IMG/VR virus record: IMGVR_UViG_3300048625_000103
Coordinates: 1 to 62,700 of that record
Strand: one strand, 5' to 3'
Source of the DNA: a virus
DNA length: 62,700 nt
Shown one piece after another: positions 15,837 through 24,343 of the stretch. Each line of letters opens with the position of its first letter. Position 1 is the stretch's first letter. Made by a program: the position numbers and the translations under genes. A model generated the notes under the pieces. It saw only the letters and a program-made list of their open reading frames with translations. It did no database searches and was not told the DNA's origin.

Positions 15837-18800
15837 ATGCCGACCTATGAAGTAACGTCGCCAGACGGTCGTACATTTGAGGTTAACGCACCAGAAGGGG
15901 CATCGCAAAAAGACATTCTTGCGTATGCTCAATCAAACTTTGAAAAGTTTGCGCCAAAAGAAACTATTGGCGGAAACTTAAAAGAAGCTCTCAAGGGCGT
16001 TGTTCCCGGTGGCATTGGCTTGCTCGAAACTGCTGGCGCTGGTGCTGCTGCGTTGCTTCCTGAAGAATACGAAAAACCAACACGTCAGTTCATTCAAGAG
16101 GCTGCTACTGCTGGCAAGAAGCCATTTGAAGCCGCACCCGGCTATCAAGAATCCATCGGAAGGAAGATTGGTGAAGGCGTTGGCTCTACGCTTCCATTCT
16201 TTGCTTTGGGTCCATTGGGCTTGGCTGGTCGCGCTGCTGGTGCTGGACTTGGTGTTGCTGCGGGTGCCGGTGAAGCTCGTCTTGGCGCTGAAGCTAAGGG
16301 CGCAACGCCTGAAGAGCGGCGTACAGCTACGCAGCTTGGTGCACCAGTTGGTCTGCTGGATATTCTGGCCCCAGAGATTGGCCCATTGAAAGGCGTATTG
16401 ACCACTGCATTGGCGCGCGGCGGTGTCGAGGGTGCAACAGAAGCTGCACAAAAGATTGCACAGAACTTGATTGCAAAAGGCATCTACGATCCTAAGCAGG
16501 ATGTTCTTGCCGGTTCCGGTGAAGAGGGTGCTTATGGTGCTGGCGTCGGCGCACTTGCCAGTTTGATTGTTGATTTGACACTTGGCCGTAAAGCACATGG
16601 GGTATCAGCAAAGCCTGCCGCAACAGCTGGTGTTCCATTGGAACAGGCTCAGCCTTTACCCGAAGTTGAAGCCAAAGAGCCGCTGGCACTTGGAATGGCT
16701 CAGCCGTTCACTCCTGTTTCTTTACCTGATGGTTCCGTGGCCATGACGCAAGCAGACTTGGATGCTTACGAGCAGTCTCAGTTTGCAAACAAGTACGCTC
16801 CACAGCCAGCAGAAAAGGCTCCCGCCTTAGCTCTTGGAATGGGTGCTCCATTTACGCCTATCGCTCTTCCGGATGGCTCTGTGGCCATGACAAAAGAAGA
16901 CTTAGACGCGTACCAAAACAAACAGTTTGAAGAGAAGTATCGTCCTCAAGCTGTTGAGCAACAAGCCCCCGGCCTAGAGGCAGCAACTCCAGCTGGTGCA
17001 CAAGTACCGGCCGCCATGGCTGCTTTTACCGGAGCTCCAAATGCCAACTTGAGCATGATGGAACAGGTGCGCGCGCAAAAAGCAGAGCAAGTCAAGCAAG
17101 AAGTAAAAGCTCAGCAGGCCAAAGTAAAAGAGGTGATGAATACTGAGTTCAGCGCTGATCCTTTGCAGGATGCACTGGCACGTCAAAAGGCGCTTGAGCA
17201 GCTTGGCATTCCTCCTGTTCAAGCTCAGCAAGCTGTTGCCACAAAGACAGAGCCGAAGGTGTCTGAGCCTCCAGCTTTTGTTGAGGCAAAGCCAGCCAAG
17301 TTAACCAAAGAACAGCAAAAGCCAATTTACTCTCCAGAAGAGATTGCCGACGTTAAAGACGCGCGCGCTGCTTTGAAGGATGTCAATGCCCAAATCTCCA
17401 AAGCCAAGGAAGAGGGCACGGATCTGTTCAATCGCTTGAAGGGTGTGCTGCCGCCAGATGAGGTGCACAACATTCTTCCGGAAGAGAAGAAAGGCCGCGT
17501 TGGTACGCTTGCAAGCAAATCGGCCGGTACGCCATTGTCTAGTCTTGTGGCTGATGGATCTTTGAATGAGTTTCTGCCGCCTGATATGCGGATCACAGAA
17601 CCCGGCCAAGATGAAACACCCGGCGTCGAGTACATCACGCAAGCTATTCAAAACGGCGACACGAAATCATTTGATAGCAAGGTTGCTTTGACGCAACTAG
17701 AGAAGGCAAAGCAAGAGCTGAAGTCTCGTGTTGAGCAACCGGCTGCCGAGCGTGAAGCAAACTTGAATCTTGGCCAAGTGGCTGAAGAGCAAGCTGGCGT
17801 AGAAGGTTTGCCCATTGATGATCTGCTGGCTTATGCGCAACAGCAGGGCATCGACACGGACTCAATTGTTGAGAATGTCGCAACTCGCAATCAAGACGCA
17901 ACCACAGAGCAATACCACGGTGAAGTGCGTAAGGCATTGATTTCTGAGGTCAATAGTCGCGCGGGTTCAGCAAGCCAGACATTGGCATCTGTTGGTGCTG
18001 GCGAGAAGGGGTTGAATGCGAGCAAGGAAGAGCTGGACATGCAAAAGGCATTGACCGGCAAGACCATGGCTCAAGCTGCTCAGTACGTTATTGATAACGC
18101 ACCAAACGCTTTCTACAAGTTCGTTGGTAAAAGGGTTTTGTCAAAGCTGAACCAAATGCGTTCGCATGGCATCATCATGAACTTCTCGGTTGAGGGCGGT
18201 ACAAATCGACCAAGCAGTTTGTATGCTGCCAATGGCTTGTCAAAGTTTGTGTTTGGCCAAGACGGTAAACCTTCGTCGTTCACTGTTTTGCTGAATGGTG
18301 CACCTGTAGTTAAGAACCAGAATGGCTATCCATCTGGCATGAACTACAAGACCTTGCTTCATGAGTTGTTGCACGTAGCAACTCAAGCGGAGGTGCGATT
18401 CTTGAACTACACGGACTCAAATCATCCTGCTGTTCGTGAATTGATTCGCCTGTACAACACTGTTGCTGGCGAGTTGATTTCTCAAGAGAAGGCTGGCAAG
18501 TTGCCTGAGTTTCTTGTTGACTTCCGCAAGGGAAACAACAACGCACTTAGCTCTCCAGATGAAATGCTTGCTTGGTCCATGACTGATGACCGCATGCAAA
18601 AGTGGATGAGCGAAATCAAGGTTGGCGAGAAGTCTTTGTTCAGCAAGATCATTGAGTTGATCCGCAACGTCATGGGCATCTCAAAGCCATTTGAAACAGC
18701 CTTGGATCGCCTCGTCAGCACAACAGATCAGATCATTGACATTGACGTCCAGCAGACTGCTGATGGCATGGAAAAGCGCGGCTATTCATTTGGCCCAAAG

Positions 18801-21653
18801 GGTGGATTTAAGAAGGTTCCAAAAGAGCAGCAATCATTGTTCTCGCGCGCTGTGCAGGACATGATGAATGAGGAAACCAAATACTCAATCACCGGCAAGA
18901 AGGGTGTAGAGCCAACTCCTGTTGGTGCTGGCATTCAATCTATGCGTGTGCTCGAGCAGCTTGGCCGCGGCAATCAAGAGGTTGAGCCCGGCTACAAGGA
19001 AAAGATTCGTCAGTCTTGGGACAACGCGCGCGACAACCCAGAAGCAACAGCCAAAGCCGCCCGCAGTGCTGTCACTAAGTTTTTGGACAAGCTGGAAACT
19101 TGGGCCTTCTCGAGCGATGCCGCTTTGAACAACAACATTCGACGCTCCGTTGATGAATCAACGATCTCCAATCAAGACAAGATTGGCATGATGCTCAATA
19201 CGAGTCTGAGCCAGACCGTTCACTCCGATGCGGTGGCCAGTTTGTTCTTGCAGCGCGGCGGCATCAAGTACAACGAAGAGTTGCACAAGTGGGAAGGTGT
19301 TGAAAACCAATCCAACTTTGTGAAACTGTCTAAGCAGCTCGACGCCATGGCTGAGAAGAATGGCCTGACAAAGCAGCAGGCAGAACTTGTTGCGCATACC
19401 GCTTTCGAGGCTAAGCGTCTAAAGTCAATGGTGAAGTTCAACCAAGAGTTGGAACAGAAGATCGCTGGCATCAAGGCAGAGGCAAACGCAAAACGTAGCT
19501 CATCTCCTGTTGCCGCAAGTGCATTAAGCAAAGAAGCTGCACGCCTCAAGGATCAGTTCAAGTACATCTCCGAAGAGCAGTTGGCCATGATTGAGCCAAG
19601 CATGCAATTGTTCAAGATTCATCCAGAACTAAATGAGGTTGTGAAGACGTGGAATGAAATCCGAACCAACACAGTCAAGACGCTGGTTGATACGGGTTTG
19701 TGGAGCGAAAGCGAAGCTGAAGAAATGCTGAGCAACGCAGACTACGTACCGTTCTACCGCGAAGAGCAGCTTGAAAACAATCAGGGTCCAAAAGAGTTCA
19801 TCCGCGGCTTGCAAGTTCAAGCTAAAGAGAAGCGCCTGAAAGGATCTGATCGTCCAGTCAACGACATCTTCGACAACCAAGTTCGTTGGGTTCAGTATTC
19901 GATCAACCGTGCTGTGCGCAACCGCTCGGCATTGGCATTGGCTGATACAGCTGTTGAGGTTGGTGCTGCCAAGCAAGTATCCGAAGAGCAACGAAAAGGT
20001 GCTCCAAACGTGGTGAAGGTTTGGCGTGACGGAAAAGAACAGTTCTACTCCATGGACGATCCAATGTTCATGGATGCGTTCAATGGCTTGGAGGCGATCG
20101 TCATTCCATCATGGAAGTGGGCATCTAATCTGGCCAACGTGCTTCGCCAATCTGTGGTGATGTATCCGCTGTTCTCTGTTGCTCAGGTGCCACAGGACTC
20201 GTTTGCTGCGATCTTCTCGTCTGGCCTGAAGCCTCAGTATGCGTTGCGCATTCCTGTGCTGGCCGTCAAAGAGTTCGTCAAGACATTGACCGGCCGCAGC
20301 AAGACCCATGAAGAGCTGAAAAACGTCGGTGCCGTTGGTGTTCGTGACTTCACGTCCGCCATGGTGCGTATGGACGCAGAGATCTATGCTGGCCTGAAGG
20401 CGCCTCCCGGTGTCATGGGCAAGATCAAACACAGCTTGAATCACATTGCCATGTCTGCTGATAACGCTGTCCGTCAGGCTGTGTATGAGGCCTCTATTTC
20501 TCAGGGTTTGAGCCGCGCAGAAGCGATGGAGAAGGCATTCGAGGTGTTCAACGTGCGCCGTAAAGGTAGCAGTCGATCATTGGCATTGGCCGGTCAGCTG
20601 ATTCCCTTCTTTAACGCATATCTTGCAGCTCAGAACGTGGCCTATAAAACGATCACTGGTCGCGGTGTATCGCCTACACAGCGTCAGGACGCGTTTAAAA
20701 CGTTGGCTGCTACCACGGCATCAACCATGGTTCTTTCGTTGCTCTATGCCATGATGAACGGCGACGATGAGGATTATCTGAAGAAGCCAGCTACCCAGCG
20801 CGATCGTCTGTTGATGATTCCCGGTACCGGGATGAGCATTCCTCTGCGCGCTGACCTGTTCACCCTGCCAAAGATCGTCACAGAGCACATGTATCTGATG
20901 ATGACCGACAAGGGTTATGAGGACGGCCGCAAGTTCCGTGATTCGATGAAAGCTGCTTTGGGCTCTGCACTGCTTGGCCCAACTGCTGTGCCACAGGCTA
21001 TCAAGCCTTTGGTCGAGGTAGGCATTAACTATGACTTCTTCCAAGGACGTCCGCTGATCGGTACGTATCAGCAGAAGCTGGAAACCGAGCGTCAGTTCAC
21101 AGACAGCACATCTGAAATGGGCAAGATCCTTGGTAGCACTGGATTGGTATCGCCAATTGCGGCCGATCATTTGATCCGCGGCATGTTCGGTTCTGCTGGT
21201 GGCCTCATCATCTATGCAACCAACCCGATCCTGCACAGCGATCCAAACTCACCACGTCCATCTTTGAGTGAGCGTAATGCGATTGCTTCATTGCCCGGCA
21301 TGAGTGGCTTTGTGTCCAAGCAATACGAGACAGCACTCAAGAAAGACTTCTACGTCTTGAAAGAGGAAGTTGATCGTGCAGCAAACACATTGAACGATCT
21401 GAAGACGCGCAGCCCACAGGAAATCAAGGGCTATCTGGGTGAGGAAGAAAACGTTGCTCGTCTTGGCTTGCATAAGACCGTCAACGCGATCGGTGAGAAC
21501 CTGTCCAAGATCCGCAAAGCGATTGCCTACACAACGAATGCAGACATGCCTTCCGATGAAAAGCGTGATCGTCTTGCTCAGCTTCGCAAAGCTGAAGATG
21601 ACATGCTCAAGGGTGTGGACGTTAAGAAGCTTCGTGAGCTCGGGAAAATCTAA
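15837..21653 (+). CDS. Giant ejection protein / polyvalent protein with LPD38-like C-terminus (1938 aa)
   Basis: The largest gene. It opens with Pro-Thr-Tyr-Glu-Val-Thr-Ser-Pro-Asp-Gly-Arg, a start common to giant podoviral virion proteins. Residues ~95-145 are Gly/Ala-rich and hydrophobic. A tandem 48-residue duplication lies at ~283-378. Leu-Leu-His-Glu-Leu-Leu-His (His842-Glu843-x-x-His846) is a zinc-metallopeptidase-type motif. The remaining chain is largely helical. About residues 1575-1800 (Leu-Ile-Pro-Phe-Phe-Asn-Ala-Tyr, Met-Met-Asn-Gly-Asp-Asp, Leu-Leu-Met-Ile-Pro-Gly) match the style of large polyvalent protein domain LPD38. By size and position it corresponds to the T7 gp16 role in the ejection tube. 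AAAGGAGCC precedes the start. It is the last gene of the late operon and ends at a hairpin. Confidence 0.85.
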   Translation: MPTYEVTSPDGRTFEVNAPEGASQKDILAYAQSNFEKFAPKETIGGNLKEALKGVVPGGIGLLETAGAGAAALLPEEYEKPTRQFIQEAATAGKKPFEAAPGYQESIGRKIGEGVGSTLPFFALGPLGLAGRAAGAGLGVAAGAGEARLGAEAKGATPEERRTATQLGAPVGLLDILAPEIGPLKGVLTTALARGGVEGATEAAQKIAQNLIAKGIYDPKQDVLAGSGEEGAYGAGVGALASLIVDLTLGRKAHGVSAKPAATAGVPLEQAQPLPEVEAKEPLALGMAQPFTPVSLPDGSVAMTQADLDAYEQSQFANKYAPQPAEKAPALALGMGAPFTPIALPDGSVAMTKEDLDAYQNKQFEEKYRPQAVEQQAPGLEAATPAGAQVPAAMAAFTGAPNANLSMMEQVRAQKAEQVKQEVKAQQAKVKEVMNTEFSADPLQDALARQKALEQLGIPPVQAQQAVATKTEPKVSEPPAFVEAKPAKLTKEQQKPIYSPEEIADVKDARAALKDVNAQISKAKEEGTDLFNRLKGVLPPDEVHNILPEEKKGRVGTLASKSAGTPLSSLVADGSLNEFLPPDMRITEPGQDETPGVEYITQAIQNGDTKSFDSKVALTQLEKAKQELKSRVEQPAAEREANLNLGQVAEEQAGVEGLPIDDLLAYAQQQGIDTDSIVENVATRNQDATTEQYHGEVRKALISEVNSRAGSASQTLASVGAGEKGLNASKEELDMQKALTGKTMAQAAQYVIDNAPNAFYKFVGKRVLSKLNQMRSHGIIMNFSVEGGTNRPSSLYAANGLSKFVFGQDGKPSSFTVLLNGAPVVKNQNGYPSGMNYKTLLHELLHVATQAEVRFLNYTDSNHPAVRELIRLYNTVAGELISQEKAGKLPEFLVDFRKGNNNALSSPDEMLAWSMTDDRMQKWMSEIKVGEKSLFSKIIELIRNVMGISKPFETALDRLVSTTDQIIDIDVQQTADGMEKRGYSFGPKGGFKKVPKEQQSLFSRAVQDMMNEETKYSITGKKGVEPTPVGAGIQSMRVLEQLGRGNQEVEPGYKEKIRQSWDNARDNPEATAKAARSAVTKFLDKLETWAFSSDAALNNNIRRSVDESTISNQDKIGMMLNTSLSQTVHSDAVASLFLQRGGIKYNEELHKWEGVENQSNFVKLSKQLDAMAEKNGLTKQQAELVAHTAFEAKRLKSMVKFNQELEQKIAGIKAEANAKRSSSPVAASALSKEAARLKDQFKYISEEQLAMIEPSMQLFKIHPELNEVVKTWNEIRTNTVKTLVDTGLWSESEAEEMLSNADYVPFYREEQLENNQGPKEFIRGLQVQAKEKRLKGSDRPVNDIFDNQVRWVQYSINRAVRNRSALALADTAVEVGAAKQVSEEQRKGAPNVVKVWRDGKEQFYSMDDPMFMDAFNGLEAIVIPSWKWASNLANVLRQSVVMYPLFSVAQVPQDSFAAIFSSGLKPQYALRIPVLAVKEFVKTLTGRSKTHEELKNVGAVGVRDFTSAMVRMDAEIYAGLKAPPGVMGKIKHSLNHIAMSADNAVRQAVYEASISQGLSRAEAMEKAFEVFNVRRKGSSRSLALAGQLIPFFNAYLAAQNVAYKTITGRGVSPTQRQDAFKTLAATTASTMVLSLLYAMMNGDDEDYLKKPATQRDRLLMIPGTGMSIPLRADLFTLPKIVTEHMYLMMTDKGYEDGRKFRDSMKAALGSALLGPTAVPQAIKPLVEVGINYDFFQGRPLIGTYQQKLETERQFTDSTSEMGKILGSTGLVSPIAADHLIRGMFGSAGGLIIYATNPILHSDPNSPRPSLSERNAIASLPGMSGFVSKQYETALKKDFYVLKEEVDRAANTLNDLKTRSPQEIKGYLGEEENVARLGLHKTVNAIGENLSKIRKAIAYTTNADMPSDEKRDRLAQLRKAEDDMLKGVDVKKLRELGKI

Positions 21654-21679
21654 TCGAACCAATTTTCTTTGGTTCGATT
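21652..21679. terminator. Bidirectional hairpin terminator at convergent junction; dispersed hairpin copy B
   Basis: An 11-bp perfect stem (AATCGAACCAA pairing with TTGGTTCGATT), 6-nt loop, directly after the stop of the giant gene and just before the end of the converging minus-strand operon. The T-rich loop and flanking A/T suit termination on both strands. Its core 21656-21675 is one of five scattered 20-bp hairpins. Confidence 0.75.
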
Positions 21680-21690
21680 AAACGAAGGTA

Positions 21691-21978
21691 TTAACTTTCG
21701 TTGAGAAGCTGGATGGTGTTCGCAAGGGCATCCATCTCTCCTACGTTTGCAAGCTTCCATGCTCTTCGCTGGCCATGGATGCCGTCTGGACTGCTGTTTG
21801 CGTGATGGCGGTCACAGAGCGGCACGGTTAGGTAATTGCTGTTGCGCTGACCCATGCCTACCCCTTCTCTTAAATGGTGCACCTGAGCGGGCGTAGGGCC
21901 ATAGCCAAGGTGTCGGCACAGGTAGCAACCGAGCTCGGCAACACGGCCCATGTATTCTTTCTCAGCTTTGGTGCTCAT
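21691..21978 (-). CDS. Ref-like RecA-dependent nuclease (HNH-type, 95 aa)
   Basis: The motif order is Cys-Tyr-Leu-Cys-Arg (x-x spaced Cys pair), Gln-Val-His-His-Leu-Arg-Glu-Gly-Val-Gly-Met-Gly-Gln-Arg, Leu-Thr-Val-Pro-Leu-Cys-Asp-Arg-His-His and Gly-Ile-His-Gly. This matches the HNH-like domain of the phage P1 Ref family, nucleases that cut D-loops on RecA filaments. At 95 residues it is the catalytic domain alone. It is the last gene of the minus-strand recombination operon that also carries Erf and a Cas4-like nuclease, and overlaps the upstream gene by 4 nt. Other HNH types are possible, but the motif order is distinctive. Confidence 0.8.
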   Translation of the reverse strand: MSTKAEKEYMGRVAELGCYLCRHLGYGPTPAQVHHLREGVGMGQRNSNYLTVPLCDRHHANSSPDGIHGQRRAWKLANVGEMDALANTIQLLNES

Positions 21979-22181
21979 GCGTTCTTCTCACGTAATTTAG
22001 CTTCGACCAATGTTGCATATGTGTGAAACCTTGGAATTGCGGCACGGCTTTCAAGCCAAAGATTTGACTTTTCTCTATCTGTCAGCCCCACCCATTCACG
22101 TTTGTAAATTTGTTCTTGTGGGATAACTTGAACAACAAGTTCCCCGTCTTCCATCCAGCTTTTCGTTACCTGAGTTGTCAT
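21975..22181 (-). CDS. Small modular accessory protein with Trp-Val-Gly-Leu-Thr-Asp motif (68 aa)
   Basis: A 68-residue protein with Arg-Glu-Trp-Val-Gly-Leu-Thr-Asp-Arg-Glu, the same kind of Leu-Thr-Asp segment found in its relatives at 22178, 22628, 34018 and 37050. It ends Val-Glu-Ala-Lys-Leu-Arg-Glu-Lys-Asn-Ala, almost the end of the 22178 protein (Val-Glu-Ala-Lys-Leu-Lys-Glu-Lys-Asn-Thr). It overlaps both neighbours by 4 nt. Function unknown. Confidence 0.7.
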   Translation of the reverse strand: MTTQVTKSWMEDGELVVQVIPQEQIYKREWVGLTDREKSNLWLESRAAIPRFHTYATLVEAKLREKNA

Positions 22182-22489
22182 GTGTTCTTTTCCTTGAGTT
22201 TGGCTTCAACCAATTCCATAACGGTGGTGCGGTCATCTCTTTCGGTTGCGTAGATGATTTCCCATCTGCCCTGTGCCGTCATCCCAACCCATATGCGTTG
22301 TTGTGGTGTGGTGTAGAGAGGTTCACATCGAGGATCATTTTTGTTATCTAGGTATGTGCAATAGTTCCAAACCCAATGGTCATCTTCAACAGGCATCTTG
22401 TAGAGATATGCCACAGGCTCACCCTGCTCTTGCTTTGGTTGAACTGGGTGTGTTGCTTTTGAAATATTTTTATAGCCTTCGTCTTTCAT
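22178..22489 (-). CDS. Modular accessory protein with KQEQGEPVA linker (103 aa)
   Basis: Contains Lys-Gln-Glu-Gln-Gly-Glu-Pro-Val-Ala-Tyr, Glu-Pro-Leu-Tyr-Thr-Thr-Pro-Gln-Gln and a Trp-Val-Gly-Met-Thr segment. These are recognisable blocks of a very widespread but uncharacterised phage accessory family. The start uses the shared junction ATTAAGGAGTAAGACATG, whose first part encodes the end of the upstream gene. C-terminal 11 residues match the 21975 protein, consistent with domain shuffling. Function unknown. Confidence 0.75.
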   Translation of the reverse strand: MKDEGYKNISKATHPVQPKQEQGEPVAYLYKMPVEDDHWVWNYCTYLDNKNDPRCEPLYTTPQQRIWVGMTAQGRWEIIYATERDDRTTVMELVEAKLKEKNT

Positions 22490-22492
22490 GTC

Positions 22493-22624
22493 TTACTCCT
22501 TAATGCCGTAAACGGCTTCTGCATCCATACAAAACATTTCAAGCAACTCATACAACTCGACGCACCTGTTTTGCCAAGCAATAGCGTTGTCTAATGCTTT
22601 TAAAAATAATTCACGATCTGTCAT
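22493..22624 (-). CDS. 43-aa protein, paralogue of the plus-strand gene at 33883
   Basis: A 43-residue helical protein (Thr-Asp-Arg-Glu-Leu-Phe-Leu-Lys-Ala-Leu, Trp-Gln-Asn-Arg-Cys-Val-Glu-Leu-Tyr-Glu). It is identical at 37 of 43 positions to the product of 33883-34014 on the other strand. It begins 3 nt after the upstream stop and its end overlaps the ribosome site of the next gene. The strong conservation between copies argues that it is a real, expressed gene. Function unknown. Confidence 0.8.
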   Translation of the reverse strand: MTDRELFLKALDNAIAWQNRCVELYELLEMFCMDAEAVYGIKE

Positions 22625-22627
22625 GTT

Positions 22628-23443
22628 TTATTCCTTAATGCCGTGGGCGGCTTCGATTGCTCGTACAACTTTTACAAAGTCATCAATCTTGCACATATCG
22701 CAATCTTCAAGGCCGTTATCACGCCCCCACCATTTACGGATTTCAGCATCCGTAAGTGGCTTGCGTTGTTGTGGCGTTAGTCCTCTTATTACTTCAAGAC
22801 ATTCATTCCAGCCAGTCCGATAATCGGGACTTTCGCTGTCATCGGTAATGGAATCGGGCAATGCCATATGGTGTCGTTTGGTGTAGAGCAACGTACCAAT
22901 AGGCATAGGTTCGCCACGCCATTGGATAGTCTTTGTGTGTCTGATTTGGCCGAATCCAGCATATTCATTTGTACCGATTACTTCACCCACAGGCTCACCC
23001 TGCTCTTTCTGTGCTGCGGGTGGGGTGGAGAACAATCGGCACAAGTCAGAACGCCACCAAAACGCGCCCCTCTTTGTCGGGTGCTTTTGCTCAAACCAAA
23101 CGCCATCCCAATCGCCAGCGCCATAGAGGAAGTTCAGCATTTGCAGTTGCTCGCCTGTCCACGCCACAGGATCACCCTGCTCTTGCTTGGCTAGTGCAAC
23201 GTCGTACAAAGGAACAACCTGCCCAAGCGGTGTAAATGAAGCGCTGTTTTTATCTGTGCTCACTGCGCCATTGGACGGGTCGTACCATGCCAACGGTTTG
23301 CCATGCTCTTGTTGTGCCAAGGATTTTTCTAAAACCTCAATCGCATCGTCAACTTTGTTCAGATCAAACGATTTTTCATACGATGATGTGTAGGTGCAGC
23401 TATTCAACGCATCAAGCACCAGATTCATTTCTTCTTTGGTCAT
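22628..23443 (-). CDS. Modular accessory protein with three KQEQGEP-type linkers (271 aa)
   Basis: The N-terminus (Met-Thr-Lys-Glu-Glu-Met, Asp-Asp-Ala-Ile-Glu-Val-Leu-Glu) resembles the N-terminus of the 37050 protein. Three linkers of the type Gln-Glu-Gln-Gly-Asp/Glu-Pro-Val separate small Trp/aromatic-rich modules. The C-terminus is Pro-Leu-Thr-Asp-Ala-Glu-Ile followed by Val-Arg-Ala-Ile-Glu-Ala-Ala-His-Gly-Ile-Lys-Glu. The family is frequent in phages and has no known biochemical role. ATTCCAACATG with upstream AAGGA gives the start. Confidence 0.75.
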   Translation of the reverse strand: MTKEEMNLVLDALNSCTYTSSYEKSFDLNKVDDAIEVLEKSLAQQEHGKPLAWYDPSNGAVSTDKNSASFTPLGQVVPLYDVALAKQEQGDPVAWTGEQLQMLNFLYGAGDWDGVWFEQKHPTKRGAFWWRSDLCRLFSTPPAAQKEQGEPVGEVIGTNEYAGFGQIRHTKTIQWRGEPMPIGTLLYTKRHHMALPDSITDDSESPDYRTGWNECLEVIRGLTPQQRKPLTDAEIRKWWGRDNGLEDCDMCKIDDFVKVVRAIEAAHGIKE

Positions 23444-23453
23444 GTTGGATTCC

Positions 23454-23645
23454 TTAGTCGTACCGTTTGCGGCTTTCTATCACCATGGCATCTGCCAAGT
23501 CATAGGCTTCTTTTGGAGATGATCCGCCGAAGGCAAACACTGTTGCCATCAAGTCTTGCGCGGTCAGATCATCCACTGGCATAGGCTTTACCTTTGGCTT
23601 TAGAAGGTCGATACCTTCAGCGACTTGTGGTTTTTTTGTTGCCAT
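23454..23645 (-). CDS. Hypothetical protein (63 aa)
   Basis: A 63-residue protein with a Lys/Pro-rich N-terminus and a helical C-terminal half (Leu-Met-Ala-Thr-Val-Phe-Ala-Phe-Gly-Gly). It overlaps the 3' end of the next upstream gene by 29 nt. No family or membrane segment recognised. Confidence 0.6.
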   Translation of the reverse strand: MATKKPQVAEGIDLLKPKVKPMPVDDLTAQDLMATVFAFGGSSPKEAYDLADAMVIESRKRYD

Positions 23646-23937
23646 TTTTTACTTTCAATGTGGGAAACATATTGATCAGTTTTTCCACCAGACCAATCGC
23701 GATTGTTTTGCCGTTAAGCGCCACACTGTTGGCTGCCTCATCTTTGCTGATGGCGTTCATGGCATCACGAAGACCGGCTCTGTATCCGCTGTCGTACATT
23801 GAACCGCCTTCTATGTAAGACGTGATTGCGTCGCGTACAAGTGATGCTGCTTTGCGATTACCGGCTGCCTCTTTGATCTTGGCGTGAATATCTCGTCGCA
23901 GATGTACTGAGTACGGGATTAACGTTGTGCTTTCCAT
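23617..23937 (-). CDS. Possible CopG/ribbon-helix-helix-type protein (106 aa)
   Basis: The start at 23937 is chosen because CAGGAG lies 8 nt upstream; a longer frame upstream lacks a site. Residues 6-45 (Ile-Pro-Tyr-Ser-Val-His-Leu-Arg-Arg-Asp-Ile, then Ala-Ala-Ser-Leu-Val-Arg-Asp-Ala-Ile) have the strand-helix-helix order of small DNA-binding proteins that act on plasmid and phage operators. The rest is helical. Assignment is by pattern only; it could regulate this operon. Confidence 0.6.
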   Translation of the reverse strand: MESTTLIPYSVHLRRDIHAKIKEAAGNRKAASLVRDAITSYIEGGSMYDSGYRAGLRDAMNAISKDEAANSVALNGKTIAIGLVEKLINMFPTLKVKNGNKKTTSR

Positions 23938-24341
23938 GCTTGGAACTCCTGATGGACAAACCGAAACTGTGAAGCTGCGGCTTGATTTGTTTTTAATTCT
24001 GTTCTTGATTGGATGTTGAGTTCCATCCGTAGCCATTCTGTTGCCGTGTTTTCAGTCTCTTCAAAAGTCTGGCCGGTCTCAAGCAAAAAGGTATGGAACA
24101 ACGGATCACGGCATAGCACACCCGCCAATCGAACCAAGTCTTTTGTTGGGTATTCCTGCTCGCGAACCATCGGCTTGTCATCGTCGGTAAGTCGAACCAT
24201 TACGACCTGATAGCGTGCGCCAACGAAATCTTGAACCAAGGGCATTGGGATCTCATCTGGGTGCACAGACAGGGTAAGTACATACCCCGTCCTATCCTGC
24301 TTCATGGCGATCTTTCGACCTTCAAACTGGATGGTTTGCAT
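23919..24341 (-). CDS. Hypothetical protein upstream of SSB-like gene (140 aa)
   Basis: A soluble 140-residue protein. The N-terminal half is beta-type (Ile-Gln-Phe-Glu-Gly-Arg-Lys-Ile-Ala-Met; Gly-Tyr-Val-Leu-Thr-Leu-Ser-Val). The C-terminal half is helical and ends Phe-Val-His-Gln-Glu-Phe-Gln-Ala-Trp-Lys. It lies between the SSB-like gene and a small regulator in the recombination operon, so a role in DNA metabolism is possible but not shown. Confidence 0.65.
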   Translation of the reverse strand: MQTIQFEGRKIAMKQDRTGYVLTLSVHPDEIPMPLVQDFVGARYQVVMVRLTDDDKPMVREQEYPTKDLVRLAGVLCRDPLFHTFLLETGQTFEETENTATEWLRMELNIQSRTELKTNQAAASQFRFVHQEFQAWKAQR

Positions 24342-24343
24342 GA

